Assembly: GCA_002337525.1 (NCBI GenBank)
Contig: DDGG01000015.1
Span: 1,207 to 53,226 of the forward strand
DNA length: 52,020 nt
Source: Alphaproteobacteria bacterium UBA1908
Lineage (GTDB): Bacteria; Pseudomonadota; Alphaproteobacteria; Caedimonadales; UBA1908
Direction: 5' to 3'
Part shown: positions 23,916 through 33,205 of the stretch, one piece after another
How the letters are laid out: each line of letters begins with the position of its first letter
Numbering within the stretch: the stretch's first letter is position 1
Translations under genes and position numbers: made by a program
The notes under the pieces: model-generated
What the model saw: only the letters and a program-made list of their open reading frames with translations
What the model was told of the DNA's origin: nothing
Databases searched by the model: none

Positions 23916-24736
23916 GATGATTGGTTTCCTTTACCACGAGGCAGGCAAAATGATCTTGAAGAATCAGAACATACAAAATCAAGAATTTCCTGCCCTCTTG
24001 GGTGTCCCTGATACGCTTTAAGGAGTCGCTTGACTCGCTCACTTAAAGCCCCTTCGGAAAAGAAAAGTTGTTCAAAAATATCTTTCATAATGCGCATATC
24101 ATCTCGTGAAAAGCCGTTACGTTTCATGCCAATTAGATTCAGGCCACTTAGAAAAGCCCGTTCACCTTTCACATTACCATAGGGAATCACATCACGTTCA
24201 ACACCACTCATGCCGCCAATCATAGCTCCTTTGCCAATGCGAACGAATTGGTGAATTGCTGAAAGTCCCCCGATAATCGCCTGATCTTCAACAATCACGT
24301 GGCCTGCCAAAGTCGCACAGTTAGACATGATGACATTGTTACCAACAACACAATCATGGGCAATGTGGGTGTTCACCATTAAATGGCAGTTATTTCCCAC
24401 AATTGTTTTACTAATACCACCAGCAGTACCAGGTTGAATTGTTGCGTATTCACGAATCGTTGTATGGTGACCAATTTCCAGGGTTGCAGGCTCATTATCA
24501 AATTTTAAATCCTGACAAATATGACCAATTGAGGCAAAAGGAAAAACGTCACAGTTGCTTCCCAAAGTTGTCAGGGTCGGACCCGCAATGACAACATGAG
24601 AATGAAGTTTCGTTCCCTCTCCAATTTTAACATTTCCCGTAAGGACACAATAAGGTCCTATTTCTACATCATGACCCAACGTGACTGTTTTCTCTATAAC
24701 GGCGGTTGGATGAATGCGGGTTGAAGATGTTGACAC
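23912..24736 (-). CDS. lpxA: UDP-N-acetylglucosamine acyltransferase LpxA
   Basis: A 274-residue left-handed beta-helix protein with many hexapeptide repeats. It starts with RIHPTAVIEKTVTLGHDVEIGPYCVL, and the catalytic His is in MVNTHIAHDCVVGNNV. The late NLIGMKRNGFSRDDM motif is diagnostic of LpxA. It catalyses the first step of lipid A synthesis, 3-O acylation of UDP-GlcNAc by acyl-ACP in the cytoplasm. The gene follows fabZ after three bases. The C-terminal helical part is somewhat extended (ending with a basic, serine-rich tail). Confidence 0.95.
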   Translation of the reverse strand: MSTSSTRIHPTAVIEKTVTLGHDVEIGPYCVLTGNVKIGEGTKLHSHVVIAGPTLTTLGSNCDVFPFASIGHICQDLKFDNEPATLEIGHHTTIREYATIQPGTAGGISKTIVGNNCHLMVNTHIAHDCVVGNNVIMSNCATLAGHVIVEDQAIIGGLSAIHQFVRIGKGAMIGGMSGVERDVIPYGNVKGERAFLSGLNLIGMKRNGFSRDDMRIMKDIFEQLFFSEGALSERVKRLLKAYQGHPRGQEILDFVCSDSSRSFCLPRGKGNQSS

Positions 24737-24739
24737 GGG

Positions 24740-25189
24740 TTAAGCTTCCTCTGATATCATGGCTGTAAAGGTGGCCTCGGCATGAAGCTGGCCTTCAACA
24801 AAAGCTTCTCCTTTGAATTTCCAGACAGTTCGTCGATTTTGAATTTTAGAAACTTTCATTTCCAGCAAATGCCCCGGCACGACCGGTTTACGAAAGCGGG
24901 CTTCCTCAATAGACATAAAAAAAACTTTACGATTGGTGCCTGAGTCTTCTGATGTACTGTGGCACACTAATGCGCCCGCTGTTTGAGCCATGGCTTCTAC
25001 AATTAAAACGCCTGGCATAATTGGGAAGTCTGGGAAGTGTCCCTGAAAAAAGGGTTCATTATTTGTAACAGCCTTTAGACCGGTTGCCTTTTCTCCTTTA
25101 ACAATATCAATGATTCGATCTACGAGCAGCATCGGATATCGGTGCGGAATTAGTTTTTTGATTTCATTAACATCAAGTTCACTTGTCAT
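24740..25189 (-). CDS. fabZ: (3R)-hydroxyacyl-ACP dehydratase FabZ
   Basis: A 149-residue hot-dog fold protein. The catalytic His lies in FFQGHFPDFPIMPGVLIVEAMAQ-like sequence (about residues 47-70), and the IPHRYPMLLVDRI start is typical. It dehydrates beta-hydroxyacyl-ACP in fatty-acid synthesis. Its location between lpxD and lpxA is conserved and reflects competition for the same hydroxyacyl-ACP pool. The start overlaps the lpxD stop by four bases. Confidence 0.95.
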   Translation of the reverse strand: MTSELDVNEIKKLIPHRYPMLLVDRIIDIVKGEKATGLKAVTNNEPFFQGHFPDFPIMPGVLIVEAMAQTAGALVCHSTSEDSGTNRKVFFMSIEEARFRKPVVPGHLLEMKVSKIQNRRTVWKFKGEAFVEGQLHAEATFTAMISEEA

Positions 25190-26214
25190 TGTGTTGCCTT
25201 CTTTTTAGAGTCTTTAACAAGTCGCGATAAAATAACTGATTGACGATGCCAGTCGCCAACAGGAACTGTCGGATAACCTGCAACAGTTTCATTTTCTGGT
25301 ATATTTTTCATAACACCACTTTTTCCGGCGATACGCGCTCCGCTTCCAATCTTTAAATGGCCTGCAAAACCGGCTTGTCCTGCGGCAATGACATAGTCAC
25401 CAAAGTGTGTACTTCCCGATACACCAACCTGGGAAACCAGGACGCAACCTTGACCAAGTTCAACATTATGGGCAATTTGAACCAGATTATCAATGCGGCA
25501 ACCATCTCCAATAGTGGTGTCTTTCAAACTTCCTCGATCAATTGTTGTATTGGCACCAATCTCTACATTATTTCCAATGATGACACGTCCTAGTTGGGGA
25601 ACCTTAACATGTCCCTTTTTATCCATATAAAATCCAAATCCTGCCTGGCCTATGCGAGTCCCTGTTAATATTGTCACATTATTTCCCATCAGGGTATGAG
25701 TTATAGTAACAAGGGATTCAACAACACATTTTTGACCAATTTTAACACCAGGCCCAATGACAGAGTTGGCACCGATAATGGTTTCAGCTCCTATATGGGC
25801 ATTCTGACGAATAACAGCACCTGGCTCTATCAAGCAATTTTCCTCGATGATGGCAGTTGGATGGATAAAGTTTGAACAAGCCTCAAAGTTTCGGTCAACA
25901 TTCGGATAAAGAGCGGATGCTGTTAAGCCAAAGGCACGATAGGGTGAGGATGTTATAAAACATGTCATTGTTTCAGGTGCTTCATAAACATAACTTTCTT
26001 CGACAAAGCAAAAGCCAGCTTTTGAGTTTTTGAAAGCCTTTAAATATTTTCGATTATGAAAACAGGAAACATCGTTGGGGCCAGCTTCTTCAAGAGAAGC
26101 GACACTTTTGATAGGCTGCATTGATTTGACGACTGGCATAGAGCTTTGTGTAAGGTTACAGATCTCATCACAAGAAAGAGAGGTTTCCCTTTTAAAAAAT
26201 CGATTATCGATCAT
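25186..26214 (-). CDS. lpxD: UDP-3-O-acylglucosamine N-acyltransferase LpxD
   Basis: A 342-residue protein. The N-terminal uridine-binding domain (about residues 1-105) is followed by a left-handed beta-helix of hexapeptide repeats (about 110-300), for example FIHPTAIIEENCLIEPGAVI, GTRIGQAGFGFY and the catalytic His region DNLVQIAHNVELGQGCV. It adds the N-linked hydroxyacyl chain to lipid A precursor. The start overlaps the skp stop by four bases (ATGA-type junction), so it is co-translated with the upstream chaperone gene. Confidence 0.94.
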   Translation of the reverse strand: MIDNRFFKRETSLSCDEICNLTQSSMPVVKSMQPIKSVASLEEAGPNDVSCFHNRKYLKAFKNSKAGFCFVEESYVYEAPETMTCFITSSPYRAFGLTASALYPNVDRNFEACSNFIHPTAIIEENCLIEPGAVIRQNAHIGAETIIGANSVIGPGVKIGQKCVVESLVTITHTLMGNNVTILTGTRIGQAGFGFYMDKKGHVKVPQLGRVIIGNNVEIGANTTIDRGSLKDTTIGDGCRIDNLVQIAHNVELGQGCVLVSQVGVSGSTHFGDYVIAAGQAGFAGHLKIGSGARIAGKSGVMKNIPENETVAGYPTVPVGDWHRQSVILSRLVKDSKKKATQ

Positions 26215-26798
26215 TTTAGATTTTCCTCAGTCATTGTTCTTATTTCGTTCCCACTCTCAACGATCACAGTTGGTAAAAGATTATCGAGCTCACGAAGTAC
26301 ATCCTGTGTAATGTCCAGGGGTTTACGTGAATAAATAACAGCTCCTTTTTGCATGACAAGAGCATATTTTTTTTCATTGGAAAGACGCGCTACAATTTCA
26401 TTGATCTTATTCATAATTTCTTCGCGGGCCTTATTAAAAGCACGTTCTAGCTGAGATCTTCTAAGGGCTACTTTTTTATGAATATCAGCAACACGATGAT
26501 CAAAAGCGTTCCGTCTTTTCAGGAACTCTTTTTCTGAAAGAGAAGCTTCTAATTGTTTCAAAATCTCTTCTTCCTGACGAAGTTCTTTTTCATGCTTGTC
26601 AATTTCTGTTTGAAAAGCAAGACGTTGAGATTCAATTTGAGCCCGTGTCTCTTGGGCAGCTTTACATTCATAAAGAACATGTTCCTGATCAAGAATCACA
26701 ACAGGAAAGGCCGTTGGCATAGTAGAATTAGAACAAAACAGATCTGATGGAATTAGAAAATTCACTAATAAAAAGAATGTGCAAAACAACTTTTTCAT
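26211..26798 (-). CDS. skp: OmpH/Skp-family periplasmic chaperone
   Basis: A 195-residue protein with an N-terminal signal peptide (about residues 1-23, hydrophobic core FCTFFLLVNFLIPSDLF). A short beta segment (FPVVILDQEHVLYEC) precedes a long charged coiled-coil region (about 50-140) and a closing strand KYALVMQKGAVIYS. This is the Skp/OmpH architecture: a trimer that holds unfolded outer-membrane proteins on the way to BamA. The gene lies between bamA and lpxD as in most proteobacteria. It is preceded by a strong hairpin. Confidence 0.88.
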   Translation of the reverse strand: MKKLFCTFFLLVNFLIPSDLFCSNSTMPTAFPVVILDQEHVLYECKAAQETRAQIESQRLAFQTEIDKHEKELRQEEEILKQLEASLSEKEFLKRRNAFDHRVADIHKKVALRRSQLERAFNKAREEIMNKINEIVARLSNEKKYALVMQKGAVIYSRKPLDITQDVLRELDNLLPTVIVESGNEIRTMTEENLK

Positions 26799-26841
26799 TT
26801 TTATGACTACTTAATCTCAGGTTGGGTCAAGACACAAAGGT

Positions 26842-26867
26842 CCCCAAAGTATAGATATACTTTGGGG
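26842..26867. terminator. Strong intercistronic hairpin between bamA and skp
   Basis: Perfect 12-base arms, CCCCAAAGTATA at 26842-26853 and TATACTTTGGGG at 26856-26867, are separated by two bases. In the minus-strand transcript the hairpin follows bamA, and no U-run follows, so it may stabilise the bamA mRNA end or attenuate rather than fully terminate. It is the strongest hairpin I saw in the window. Confidence 0.55.
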
Positions 26868-26915
26868 GTATTTCTTTATAGTGCTGAAAATAAAACTTAA
26901 TCGGTTCATATTTTC

Positions 26916-29204
26916 CTAAAACCGTGTTGAAAATCCAAACAAAAAAGGTTGGGTTTTGTCCCTTGAGTCTTTGAGAAGGGGCCAGGCAAGATCAATCTTG
27001 ATAGGGCCCATAGGGGAACGCCATCTGAAACCAAAGCCCGCAGTCGCTCGGAGTTTTGGTGTGTCATAAACTTCCGGGCCTTTATCGCCAGAGTTCCAGA
27101 CAGATCCAATATCAATGAAAGTTGCTCCTTTAACAGAAAATTCTTCTGGTAAGCCAAGCGGGAAAGTTACTTCGGCCGTTCCAGAATAAAACTGGCGTCC
27201 TCCAAGAGCATCATTTGTGGTTGTATCCCGGGGGCCAATACCGCTGACTTCAAAACCTCTAAAGCTATCACCACCCATTGTGTAACGATCAACAATACGG
27301 ATTTTCTTACCGATCTCAAACATATGGCCATATGCTCCTGTCAAAGCAAGAACAACATCGTCATAAACAGGGTAATAGTATCCTGCTGAAAGCTTATTTC
27401 TCAAGTACCTTACGTTACCTCCCAGGCCGGCAAATTCATTCCCCAGTCCGACAAAATATCCTTCTGTTGGATTGATTCGGCTATCGCGACGGTCATAAGT
27501 AATATTATGTCCAAGGGCTGACAGGGTTGAACTTCCCTTTTGTTCAAATATAAAACGAGAGGCATTATTTTCGATGCCGTTAATATCTTCTCTTTGAATT
27601 GTATATGACCATCCCTGTACCCAGTAATCAGATAAAGCATACCCAACGCGGAAACGAACCCCCATCGTTTTTTGATCAAATGTGGCATCATAATATTTAT
27701 TTTGGCGCGTTCGATAAAGATCAAATCCTGCAGCCAGGTCACGTCCCAGGAAATAAGGCTCTGTAAAACCAATGTTAAATTCTTGTCGGCGTTTGGCAAA
27801 TGTTAAGGCCACGCTTAAAGATTGCCCTTTTCCTCTGAAGTTTGTTTCGGCAAAAGAAACATTTCCAAGGGGACCGTCGGCCGTTGAATATCCTCCACCA
27901 AGGGAAAGTTCTCCTGTGGGGTCTTCTTCAACTTCAATGACAATGTTAACTTTGTCCGGCGCATTTGAAGGTTCACGCCTTAAGGTCACTTTTTTGAAGT
28001 AACCCAAATTTTTGAGGCGCTGTTCTGAAACTTTTTGATTGTTGGTATTAAAGGCATCTCCTTCATAGAAGCGAAGTTCCCGACGAATAACGCTTTCATC
28101 TGTACGATCGTTGCCCTTAACCGTAATGCGGTCGATATAAACTTTTGGACCTTCCTTGATTTCAAAAGTCAGGGAAATTATTTTTTTCTCCTGATCTTTC
28201 TCAACTCTTGGACGGACATCAACAAAAGCATATCCCTGGTTTCCAAGGGCATCTGTGATTTTAAGAGTAGATCTTTCGATAGTTTTTGTCGAATACCAGT
28301 CTCCTTCTGACATGGTCAGATACGACTTAAATGACTCTGCATCAACGTCAGGAAGGTCCGATGTAATATCTAAAGTGCCAAAAGTATATCGTTCTCCCTC
28401 ATGGAGTGTGAAAGTAATAAAGAATTCTTTTTTATCGGGTGTTAGTTCTGCAACGGCTGAACGGACAACAAAGTCAGCATACCCATGTTCAAGATAGAAC
28501 TTGCGTAAAAGTTCCTGGTCGTAGGTGAGTCGGTCTGGATCATAATTGTCATCATTATTAAAAAAGCGATACCAGCGAGATTCTTTTGTCTGAATGGTGG
28601 ATTCTAACTTGGAGTTGCTATATTTTTTGTTGCCAACAAAGAAAATATCACGAACAGATGTTTTCGCGCCTTCTTCAACTTCAAAAATAACATCAACCCG
28701 ATTTTGGTCACGTTTAATAATTTTAGGAGTTACCTTTGCAGAAAAGTGACCTTTGATACGATAGATATCCTGAAGCCTTTTTGTATCTGCTTTCACTCGT
28801 GACAAGGTGTAAACTTGTCGCGGCCTGAGGCTAAGCTCACCTTTTAAAATATCATCTGAAATTTCATCATTACCTTCAAGGGCAACCTGGTTCACAATAG
28901 GATTTTCTGTTACTGTGACGATAAGACGACTTCCATCAATTTTAAGATGAGCATCTGTGAATAACCCTGATGCAAAAAGATGCTTTAGTGCAGTATCAAG
29001 GTCTTGAGAATCAGGCTTATCCCCTTCTTTAATACCAAGTTGAGCCAGAATAGTCTCGCGTTCGAGTCGCTGGTTCCCTTCAATAACAATAGATCGAAGG
29101 GCTGGTCCTGCCGCAAGATTTTGGCTAACGGCTGATACCATAAAGGTTGCGGCGATAAAAGATGAGATTAGAAGCGATTTCAAGATATTCACAGGTTTCC
29201 TCAT
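26916..29204 (-). CDS. bamA: Outer-membrane protein assembly factor BamA
   Basis: A 762-residue Omp85 protein. A signal peptide lies at about residues 1-32 (ending near SQNLA). Five POTRA domains follow to about residue 420, with typical starts such as IVIEGNQRLERETIL and DRITVKGNDRTDESVIRREL. The C-terminal beta-barrel contains the GGYSTADGPLGNVSFAETNFRGKG region, the substrate lid motif VDRYTMGGDSFRGFEVSGIGPRD and a terminal Phe. It inserts beta-barrel proteins into the outer membrane. It follows rseP by 10 bases and precedes skp. Confidence 0.96.
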   Translation of the reverse strand: MRKPVNILKSLLISSFIAATFMVSAVSQNLAAGPALRSIVIEGNQRLERETILAQLGIKEGDKPDSQDLDTALKHLFASGLFTDAHLKIDGSRLIVTVTENPIVNQVALEGNDEISDDILKGELSLRPRQVYTLSRVKADTKRLQDIYRIKGHFSAKVTPKIIKRDQNRVDVIFEVEEGAKTSVRDIFFVGNKKYSNSKLESTIQTKESRWYRFFNNDDNYDPDRLTYDQELLRKFYLEHGYADFVVRSAVAELTPDKKEFFITFTLHEGERYTFGTLDITSDLPDVDAESFKSYLTMSEGDWYSTKTIERSTLKITDALGNQGYAFVDVRPRVEKDQEKKIISLTFEIKEGPKVYIDRITVKGNDRTDESVIRRELRFYEGDAFNTNNQKVSEQRLKNLGYFKKVTLRREPSNAPDKVNIVIEVEEDPTGELSLGGGYSTADGPLGNVSFAETNFRGKGQSLSVALTFAKRRQEFNIGFTEPYFLGRDLAAGFDLYRTRQNKYYDATFDQKTMGVRFRVGYALSDYWVQGWSYTIQREDINGIENNASRFIFEQKGSSTLSALGHNITYDRRDSRINPTEGYFVGLGNEFAGLGGNVRYLRNKLSAGYYYPVYDDVVLALTGAYGHMFEIGKKIRIVDRYTMGGDSFRGFEVSGIGPRDTTTNDALGGRQFYSGTAEVTFPLGLPEEFSVKGATFIDIGSVWNSGDKGPEVYDTPKLRATAGFGFRWRSPMGPIKIDLAWPLLKDSRDKTQPFLFGFSTRF

Positions 29205-29214
29205 GATAATCAGG

Positions 29215-30345
29215 TTAATTAAAAAAGTTCAGAATGCTTTTTACAATTTTGACCTTGGACAAGTCATTCCAGGTTGCAAAAAGGATTAAAAAAGCTACAA
29301 GCGAAAAACCAATTTTATAGGCAATATCCAGCATTTTGTCATTGAGAGGTTTTCCCCGGATGGCTTCAATGGTGTAAAACATGATGTGTCCCCCATCAAG
29401 CATTGGAATAGGGAATAAATTGATAAGGCCAAGGCTAATTGACAAAAACGCTGCGAGATAAAGAAGTTCAATAATACTTTGTTGTTGAGCAACAGATCCT
29501 GCAATGCTTGCTATTCCAATAGGGCCACTTAATCCATCAGCGGACCTTTCTCCAATGAGCATTTGCCCAAACGCAGTCAGACTATTCCACGTCATTATGC
29601 CCGTATCTTTCACAGCATACCAAGGAGCTTTATAAAAAGGAACGTTTTCTGTTTTTTTCCCTTTGCTAATACCCAGGGATCCAATTTTCTGCCCCTTTAT
29701 ATCCTGACTTCCAATAGTAATTTCCAAAGTCACATCACGATTTGAACGATTGACAGTCAGCGTTGTGAGTGTATTTGGCATATCTTTTATAATATCCCGC
29801 AGGTCATCAAAGGTCGCAACAGGGTTCTCTCCAACTTTTAAGATCAAGTCATTGGGGTGAACACCTGCTTTTTCAGCGGCACTTCCAGGAGCGACATACC
29901 CAACAATAACTTCCTTTGTTGCTACAGGATGGCCGGTAAAGGCATAAAGAAAGGTGAACAGGACAATTGTCAGGAGATAATTGGCAATAGGGCCTGCTGC
30001 GGAGATTGCAATGCGTTGCCCGACACTTTTATGAAAAAGGGAGACTTTTTTCTCTTCATCAGTCATTTTTTCGATTGTTTCCAGGTCGGGGTGACTGGCT
30101 TCATTCAGATCGCTGAACATTTTGACATATCCACCCAGGGGGATATAGCTAATTTTCCATCGGGTTCCATGCTTATCATGCCATCCAAAAATTTCTGGAC
30201 CAAAACCAATGGAAAAGACTTCGACACGTACACCATTCCAGCGCGCGACAAGATAGTGGCCAAGTTCGTGAATGAAAACAAGGACGGAAAGAATGACCAC
30301 AAAGGAAATCACACTATAATAAAGCGAGTAAAGAAGATCTATCAC
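29215..30345 (-). CDS. rseP: Site-2 protease RseP
   Basis: A 376-residue inner-membrane zinc metalloprotease. The HELGH motif with FIHELGHYLVARWNGV sits in the first membrane span (about residues 25-30). One PDZ domain (about 125-210, with GSAAEKAGVHPNDLILKV) follows; the longer two-PDZ form of E. coli is absent. The second metal ligand is in NLFPIPMLDGGHIMF. It cleaves anti-sigma factors and remnant signal peptides inside the membrane. It is the first gene of the envelope operon in this window; dxr and cdsA, often upstream in other alphaproteobacteria, are not here. Confidence 0.94.
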   Translation of the reverse strand: MIDLLYSLYYSVISFVVILSVLVFIHELGHYLVARWNGVRVEVFSIGFGPEIFGWHDKHGTRWKISYIPLGGYVKMFSDLNEASHPDLETIEKMTDEEKKVSLFHKSVGQRIAISAAGPIANYLLTIVLFTFLYAFTGHPVATKEVIVGYVAPGSAAEKAGVHPNDLILKVGENPVATFDDLRDIIKDMPNTLTTLTVNRSNRDVTLEITIGSQDIKGQKIGSLGISKGKKTENVPFYKAPWYAVKDTGIMTWNSLTAFGQMLIGERSADGLSGPIGIASIAGSVAQQQSIIELLYLAAFLSISLGLINLFPIPMLDGGHIMFYTIEAIRGKPLNDKMLDIAYKIGFSLVAFLILFATWNDLSKVKIVKSILNFFN

Positions 30346-30385
30346 GTTTTCAGGTCCTTTTCGGGGATTGCTTACCGTTAAAACA

Positions 30386-30423
30386 CCTGGATATTAGAAA
30401 CTCCAGGCCCCCTTGGCAAGGGG
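30386..30423. repeat. Two adjacent small hairpins upstream of rseP and pfkA
   Basis: CCTGGA (30386-30391) pairs with TCCAGG (30402-30407), and CCCCTT (30409-30414) pairs with AAGGGG (30418-30423). They lie in the 271-base divergent spacer between rseP and pfkA. A possible -10 box TATAGA is at 30578-30583 for pfkA, with no convincing -35. Function is unknown; nothing else is recognised in the spacer. Confidence 0.35.
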
Positions 30424-30616
30424 TGATTCAATAATAGGCCATAAAAGTGTCATCAACAAACGGGAAAATCTTTTTAAAGAGCCGTTTTTTAGAGTTTTTT
30501 CTTTTCAAAAATCAGAAGGAAGGTTTCTTTACCCTGCTGTACTTTACAAGTCTCTGGCCGAAGAGGTCAAAAATTGGTATAGATTTTGAGTCCTTTAATC
30601 AAAGTAGAAGTGTAAC

Positions 30617-31699
30617 ATGGTAAAAAAGCTGGGAATATTAACCAGTGGTGGAGATTGTGCCGGGCTGAACGCAGTTTTGCGAGCAGCAACACACCGTGCT
30701 CACAATTTGGGTTGGCAAGTCATTGGAATCCGCAATGGTACGATGGGTTTTTTAAAAAAACCTTATGAGACAGTCGACTTAAAGCCTTCTACACTCGAAG
30801 CGGGTCTTTTAAGACTTGGTGGAACAATTCTTGGAACAACAAATCATGGAAACCCTTTTGCATTTCCTATGCCAGACGGGACGCAAAAAGATCGTTCCCA
30901 TGAAATTATAGAGGCTTTTAGGGCTCTTGGGCTGGATGCCCTTATTGGTGTAGGGGGCGATGGCAGTCATGCCATTTTACGTCAATTGGCGCAACAGGGT
31001 AATATTCCCTATGTCGCGATTCCTAAAACAATCGATAATGATGTTGGTGCTACTGAATTTTCTATTGGGTTTTCTACCGCCGTTGATGTGGCAACAGAAG
31101 CACTTGATCGACTTCAACCTACTGCAGCCAGTCATGATCGGGTGATGGTTCTCGAAGTTATGGGACGTGATGCGGGTCATATCGCGCTTGCAGCAGGAAT
31201 TGCCGGAGGAGCAGATATTATTTTAATACCTGAAATTTCCTATTCCCTTTCAGGTATCAAAAGGAAAATTCAGAAAGTGGCTGAAAATGGGCGTAATTTT
31301 TCGCTTGTTGTTGTTGCGGAAGCTGTTAAGTCTGAATCAGGAAAACCGATTACGATTTATGATCCGACAGGCCGGATACGCTACGGAGGCATCGGACACT
31401 ATCTTGCTGATCGCATCACAGAAGAAACAGGGGCAGAGTCTCGATTCATGGTCCTTGGACATGTCCAGAGAGGAGGACAACCAGGCGCCTTTGATCGTTT
31501 GCTGGCAACAGCTTATGGCGTTAAAGCTGTTGATCTTGTTGATTCAGGGAAATTTGACCGTATGGTGATATGGCGTAACCGTAATGTGATAGATGTTTCC
31601 ATTGAAGAAGCAATTAGCCATTATCATTCGGTGGATCCTAAAGATGCTCTTGTGAAAACAGCACAGGGCCTGGGTGTTTATATTGGGGACCATTTTTAG
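30617..31699 (+). CDS. pfkA: 6-phosphofructokinase, group III type
   Basis: A 360-residue phosphofructokinase. It has the N-terminal GILTSGGDCAGLNAVLRA, the phosphate-donor loop GVGGDGSHA, substrate motif PKTIDNDV, the MGRDAGHIAL region and GHVQRGGQPGAFDR. The donor-specificity sites are mixed: Gly116 (as in ATP enzymes, where PPi enzymes have Asp) and Lys137 in PKTIDND (as in PPi enzymes). This combination is known from the group III branch, which includes ATP-using enzymes. I therefore favour ATP but cannot settle the donor. It catalyses the committed step of glycolysis. The gene stands alone, divergent from rseP and convergent with cpaF. Confidence 0.92.
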   Translation: MVKKLGILTSGGDCAGLNAVLRAATHRAHNLGWQVIGIRNGTMGFLKKPYETVDLKPSTLEAGLLRLGGTILGTTNHGNPFAFPMPDGTQKDRSHEIIEAFRALGLDALIGVGGDGSHAILRQLAQQGNIPYVAIPKTIDNDVGATEFSIGFSTAVDVATEALDRLQPTAASHDRVMVLEVMGRDAGHIALAAGIAGGADIILIPEISYSLSGIKRKIQKVAENGRNFSLVVVAEAVKSESGKPITIYDPTGRIRYGGIGHYLADRITEETGAESRFMVLGHVQRGGQPGAFDRLLATAYGVKAVDLVDSGKFDRMVIWRNRNVIDVSIEEAISHYHSVDPKDALVKTAQGLGVYIGDHF

Positions 31700-31761
31700 C
31701 ACAACGCGATGCCTGTTCACCAAAGTATTGGAAAGTCTGTAGATAATTTTTATCTTCGTCT

Positions 31762-33162
31762 TTAGTCATTATCATCGATAAGGGCCTTGTCCATTTCATT
31801 GGCCAGACCAAATTGTGCAATTTTTTCTCTCAGATGTGGTGTTTGCGTCATAATTTTAAAGTCTCCCTTTATTTCTTCAGCGCTTGTTTCATCTGAATAA
31901 ACAAAGCGGAAAAGTTCCTGGGTTCGGATGTGGCCATCTTTATAGTCTATGACCTCCATGATTTGTTTGACGCGTCTTAAACCATCACGCATACGACCAA
32001 TTTGAACTACAAGATCAACAGCATCTGCAATATAGCTCCGGATTACATCTGTCGGTAAGTCATATCCTGCCATCAAAACAAGATTTTCCATTCGGTGCAA
32101 ACTTTCTTCTGCGCTGTTGGCGTGAACTGTCGACATTGATCCATCATGTCCTGTGTTCATGGCTTGCAACATGTCAAGGGCTTCCGGTCCACGACACTCA
32201 CCAATAACAATCCTGTCCGGGCGCATACGAAGGGAGTTAATGACGAGATCACGAATTGAAATTTCACCTTCTCCCTCAATATTAGGAGGGCGGCTTTCAA
32301 GACGAACGACATGGGGTTGTTGAAGCTTAAGTTCTGCCGAGTCTTCTATTGTAATAATTCTTTCTCTAGGGTTAATAAGTTGAGATAAGGCGTTTAGTAA
32401 AGTTGTTTTTCCCGAGCCTGTTCCCCCTGAAATAATAACATTTAAACGGCTTTTGGAAGCAAGCTGAAGAAATTCAAGCATTTTTTGAGAGATGTTGGCC
32501 TGGCGAACCATTTGTTCAAGGGTAATACTTGTTTTGGAAAAGCGACGAATTGAAATTGTTGATCCATCAAGAGAAACAGGTGGAATGATGACGTTGACAC
32601 GACTACCATCTTGAAGGCGTGCATCAACCATTGGACTGGCTTCATCAACACGACGACCAACCTGGTTTGCAATCCTTTGTGATATTTGCAAGACATGCTT
32701 TTGATCTCTAAACGCCATGTCAACGCGTTCCAGCTGGCCTTTGCGTTCAACATAAATATGATCTGGGCCGTTAACCATAATATCTGTAATTTCTGCATCG
32801 CCCAAAAGGGGTTCAAGGGGCCCCAAACCAATCATATCATCGACAATTTCATCAGAGATTTGCTGTTGTTCACGGAAGTTAATTTGTGCCTGGGTTTCTT
32901 CAGCATATTCCGAAATAAAACTTTCAACTTCCTTGCGAAGCATTTTGGGCGGCATTTTTGACGCTGCACCCAAGTCAATTTGTAGCAGTAGACGCTCAAA
33001 AGCTTCTTTTTTAAAGACCTGTAGTAGGGGCGATAATTTTAAAGATGTTGTTTCATAGATGGGTAGATTTGCATACGATTCATCGATGCTCTGGACGTCA
33101 CGCTTTGTTCTTTTGCGTGGCGCGTTTCTGGTTGATTTATTTTGCCGTCCAAAAGGGGGCAT
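31762..33162 (-). CDS. cpaF: Tad pilus assembly ATPase CpaF/TadA
   Basis: A 466-residue secretion ATPase of the type II/IV family. The N-terminal helical domain has the DDMIGLGPLEPLLGDAEITDIMVNG pattern of CpaF. Walker A is ISGGTGSGKTTLLN (about residues 248-261), followed by ITIEDSAELKLQQPHVVRLE, the Walker B region PDRIVIGECRGPEALDMLQAMNTGHDGSMSTVHAN. It powers assembly of Flp pili at the inner membrane. AGGAG lies about ten bases before the ATG. It is the last cpa gene here; tadB and tadC, which normally follow, are missing. Confidence 0.95.
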   Translation of the reverse strand: MPPFGRQNKSTRNAPRKRTKRDVQSIDESYANLPIYETTSLKLSPLLQVFKKEAFERLLLQIDLGAASKMPPKMLRKEVESFISEYAEETQAQINFREQQQISDEIVDDMIGLGPLEPLLGDAEITDIMVNGPDHIYVERKGQLERVDMAFRDQKHVLQISQRIANQVGRRVDEASPMVDARLQDGSRVNVIIPPVSLDGSTISIRRFSKTSITLEQMVRQANISQKMLEFLQLASKSRLNVIISGGTGSGKTTLLNALSQLINPRERIITIEDSAELKLQQPHVVRLESRPPNIEGEGEISIRDLVINSLRMRPDRIVIGECRGPEALDMLQAMNTGHDGSMSTVHANSAEESLHRMENLVLMAGYDLPTDVIRSYIADAVDLVVQIGRMRDGLRRVKQIMEVIDYKDGHIRTQELFRFVYSDETSAEEIKGDFKIMTQTPHLREKIAQFGLANEMDKALIDDND

Positions 33163-33205
33163 TTTTTGCGTACTCCTGCATCAAAAAAAAGACTATTGTC
33201 CTAGG

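Noticed and set aside
27410..27799. Minus-strand open frame of 129 codons inside bamA
   Set aside because: It is in another frame of the conserved BamA barrel and shows no protein features of its own.
30617..31699. PPi-dependent phosphofructokinase
   Set aside because: The Lys in PKTIDND would fit, but the donor loop has GGDGS rather than GGDD, so a firm PPi call is not justified.
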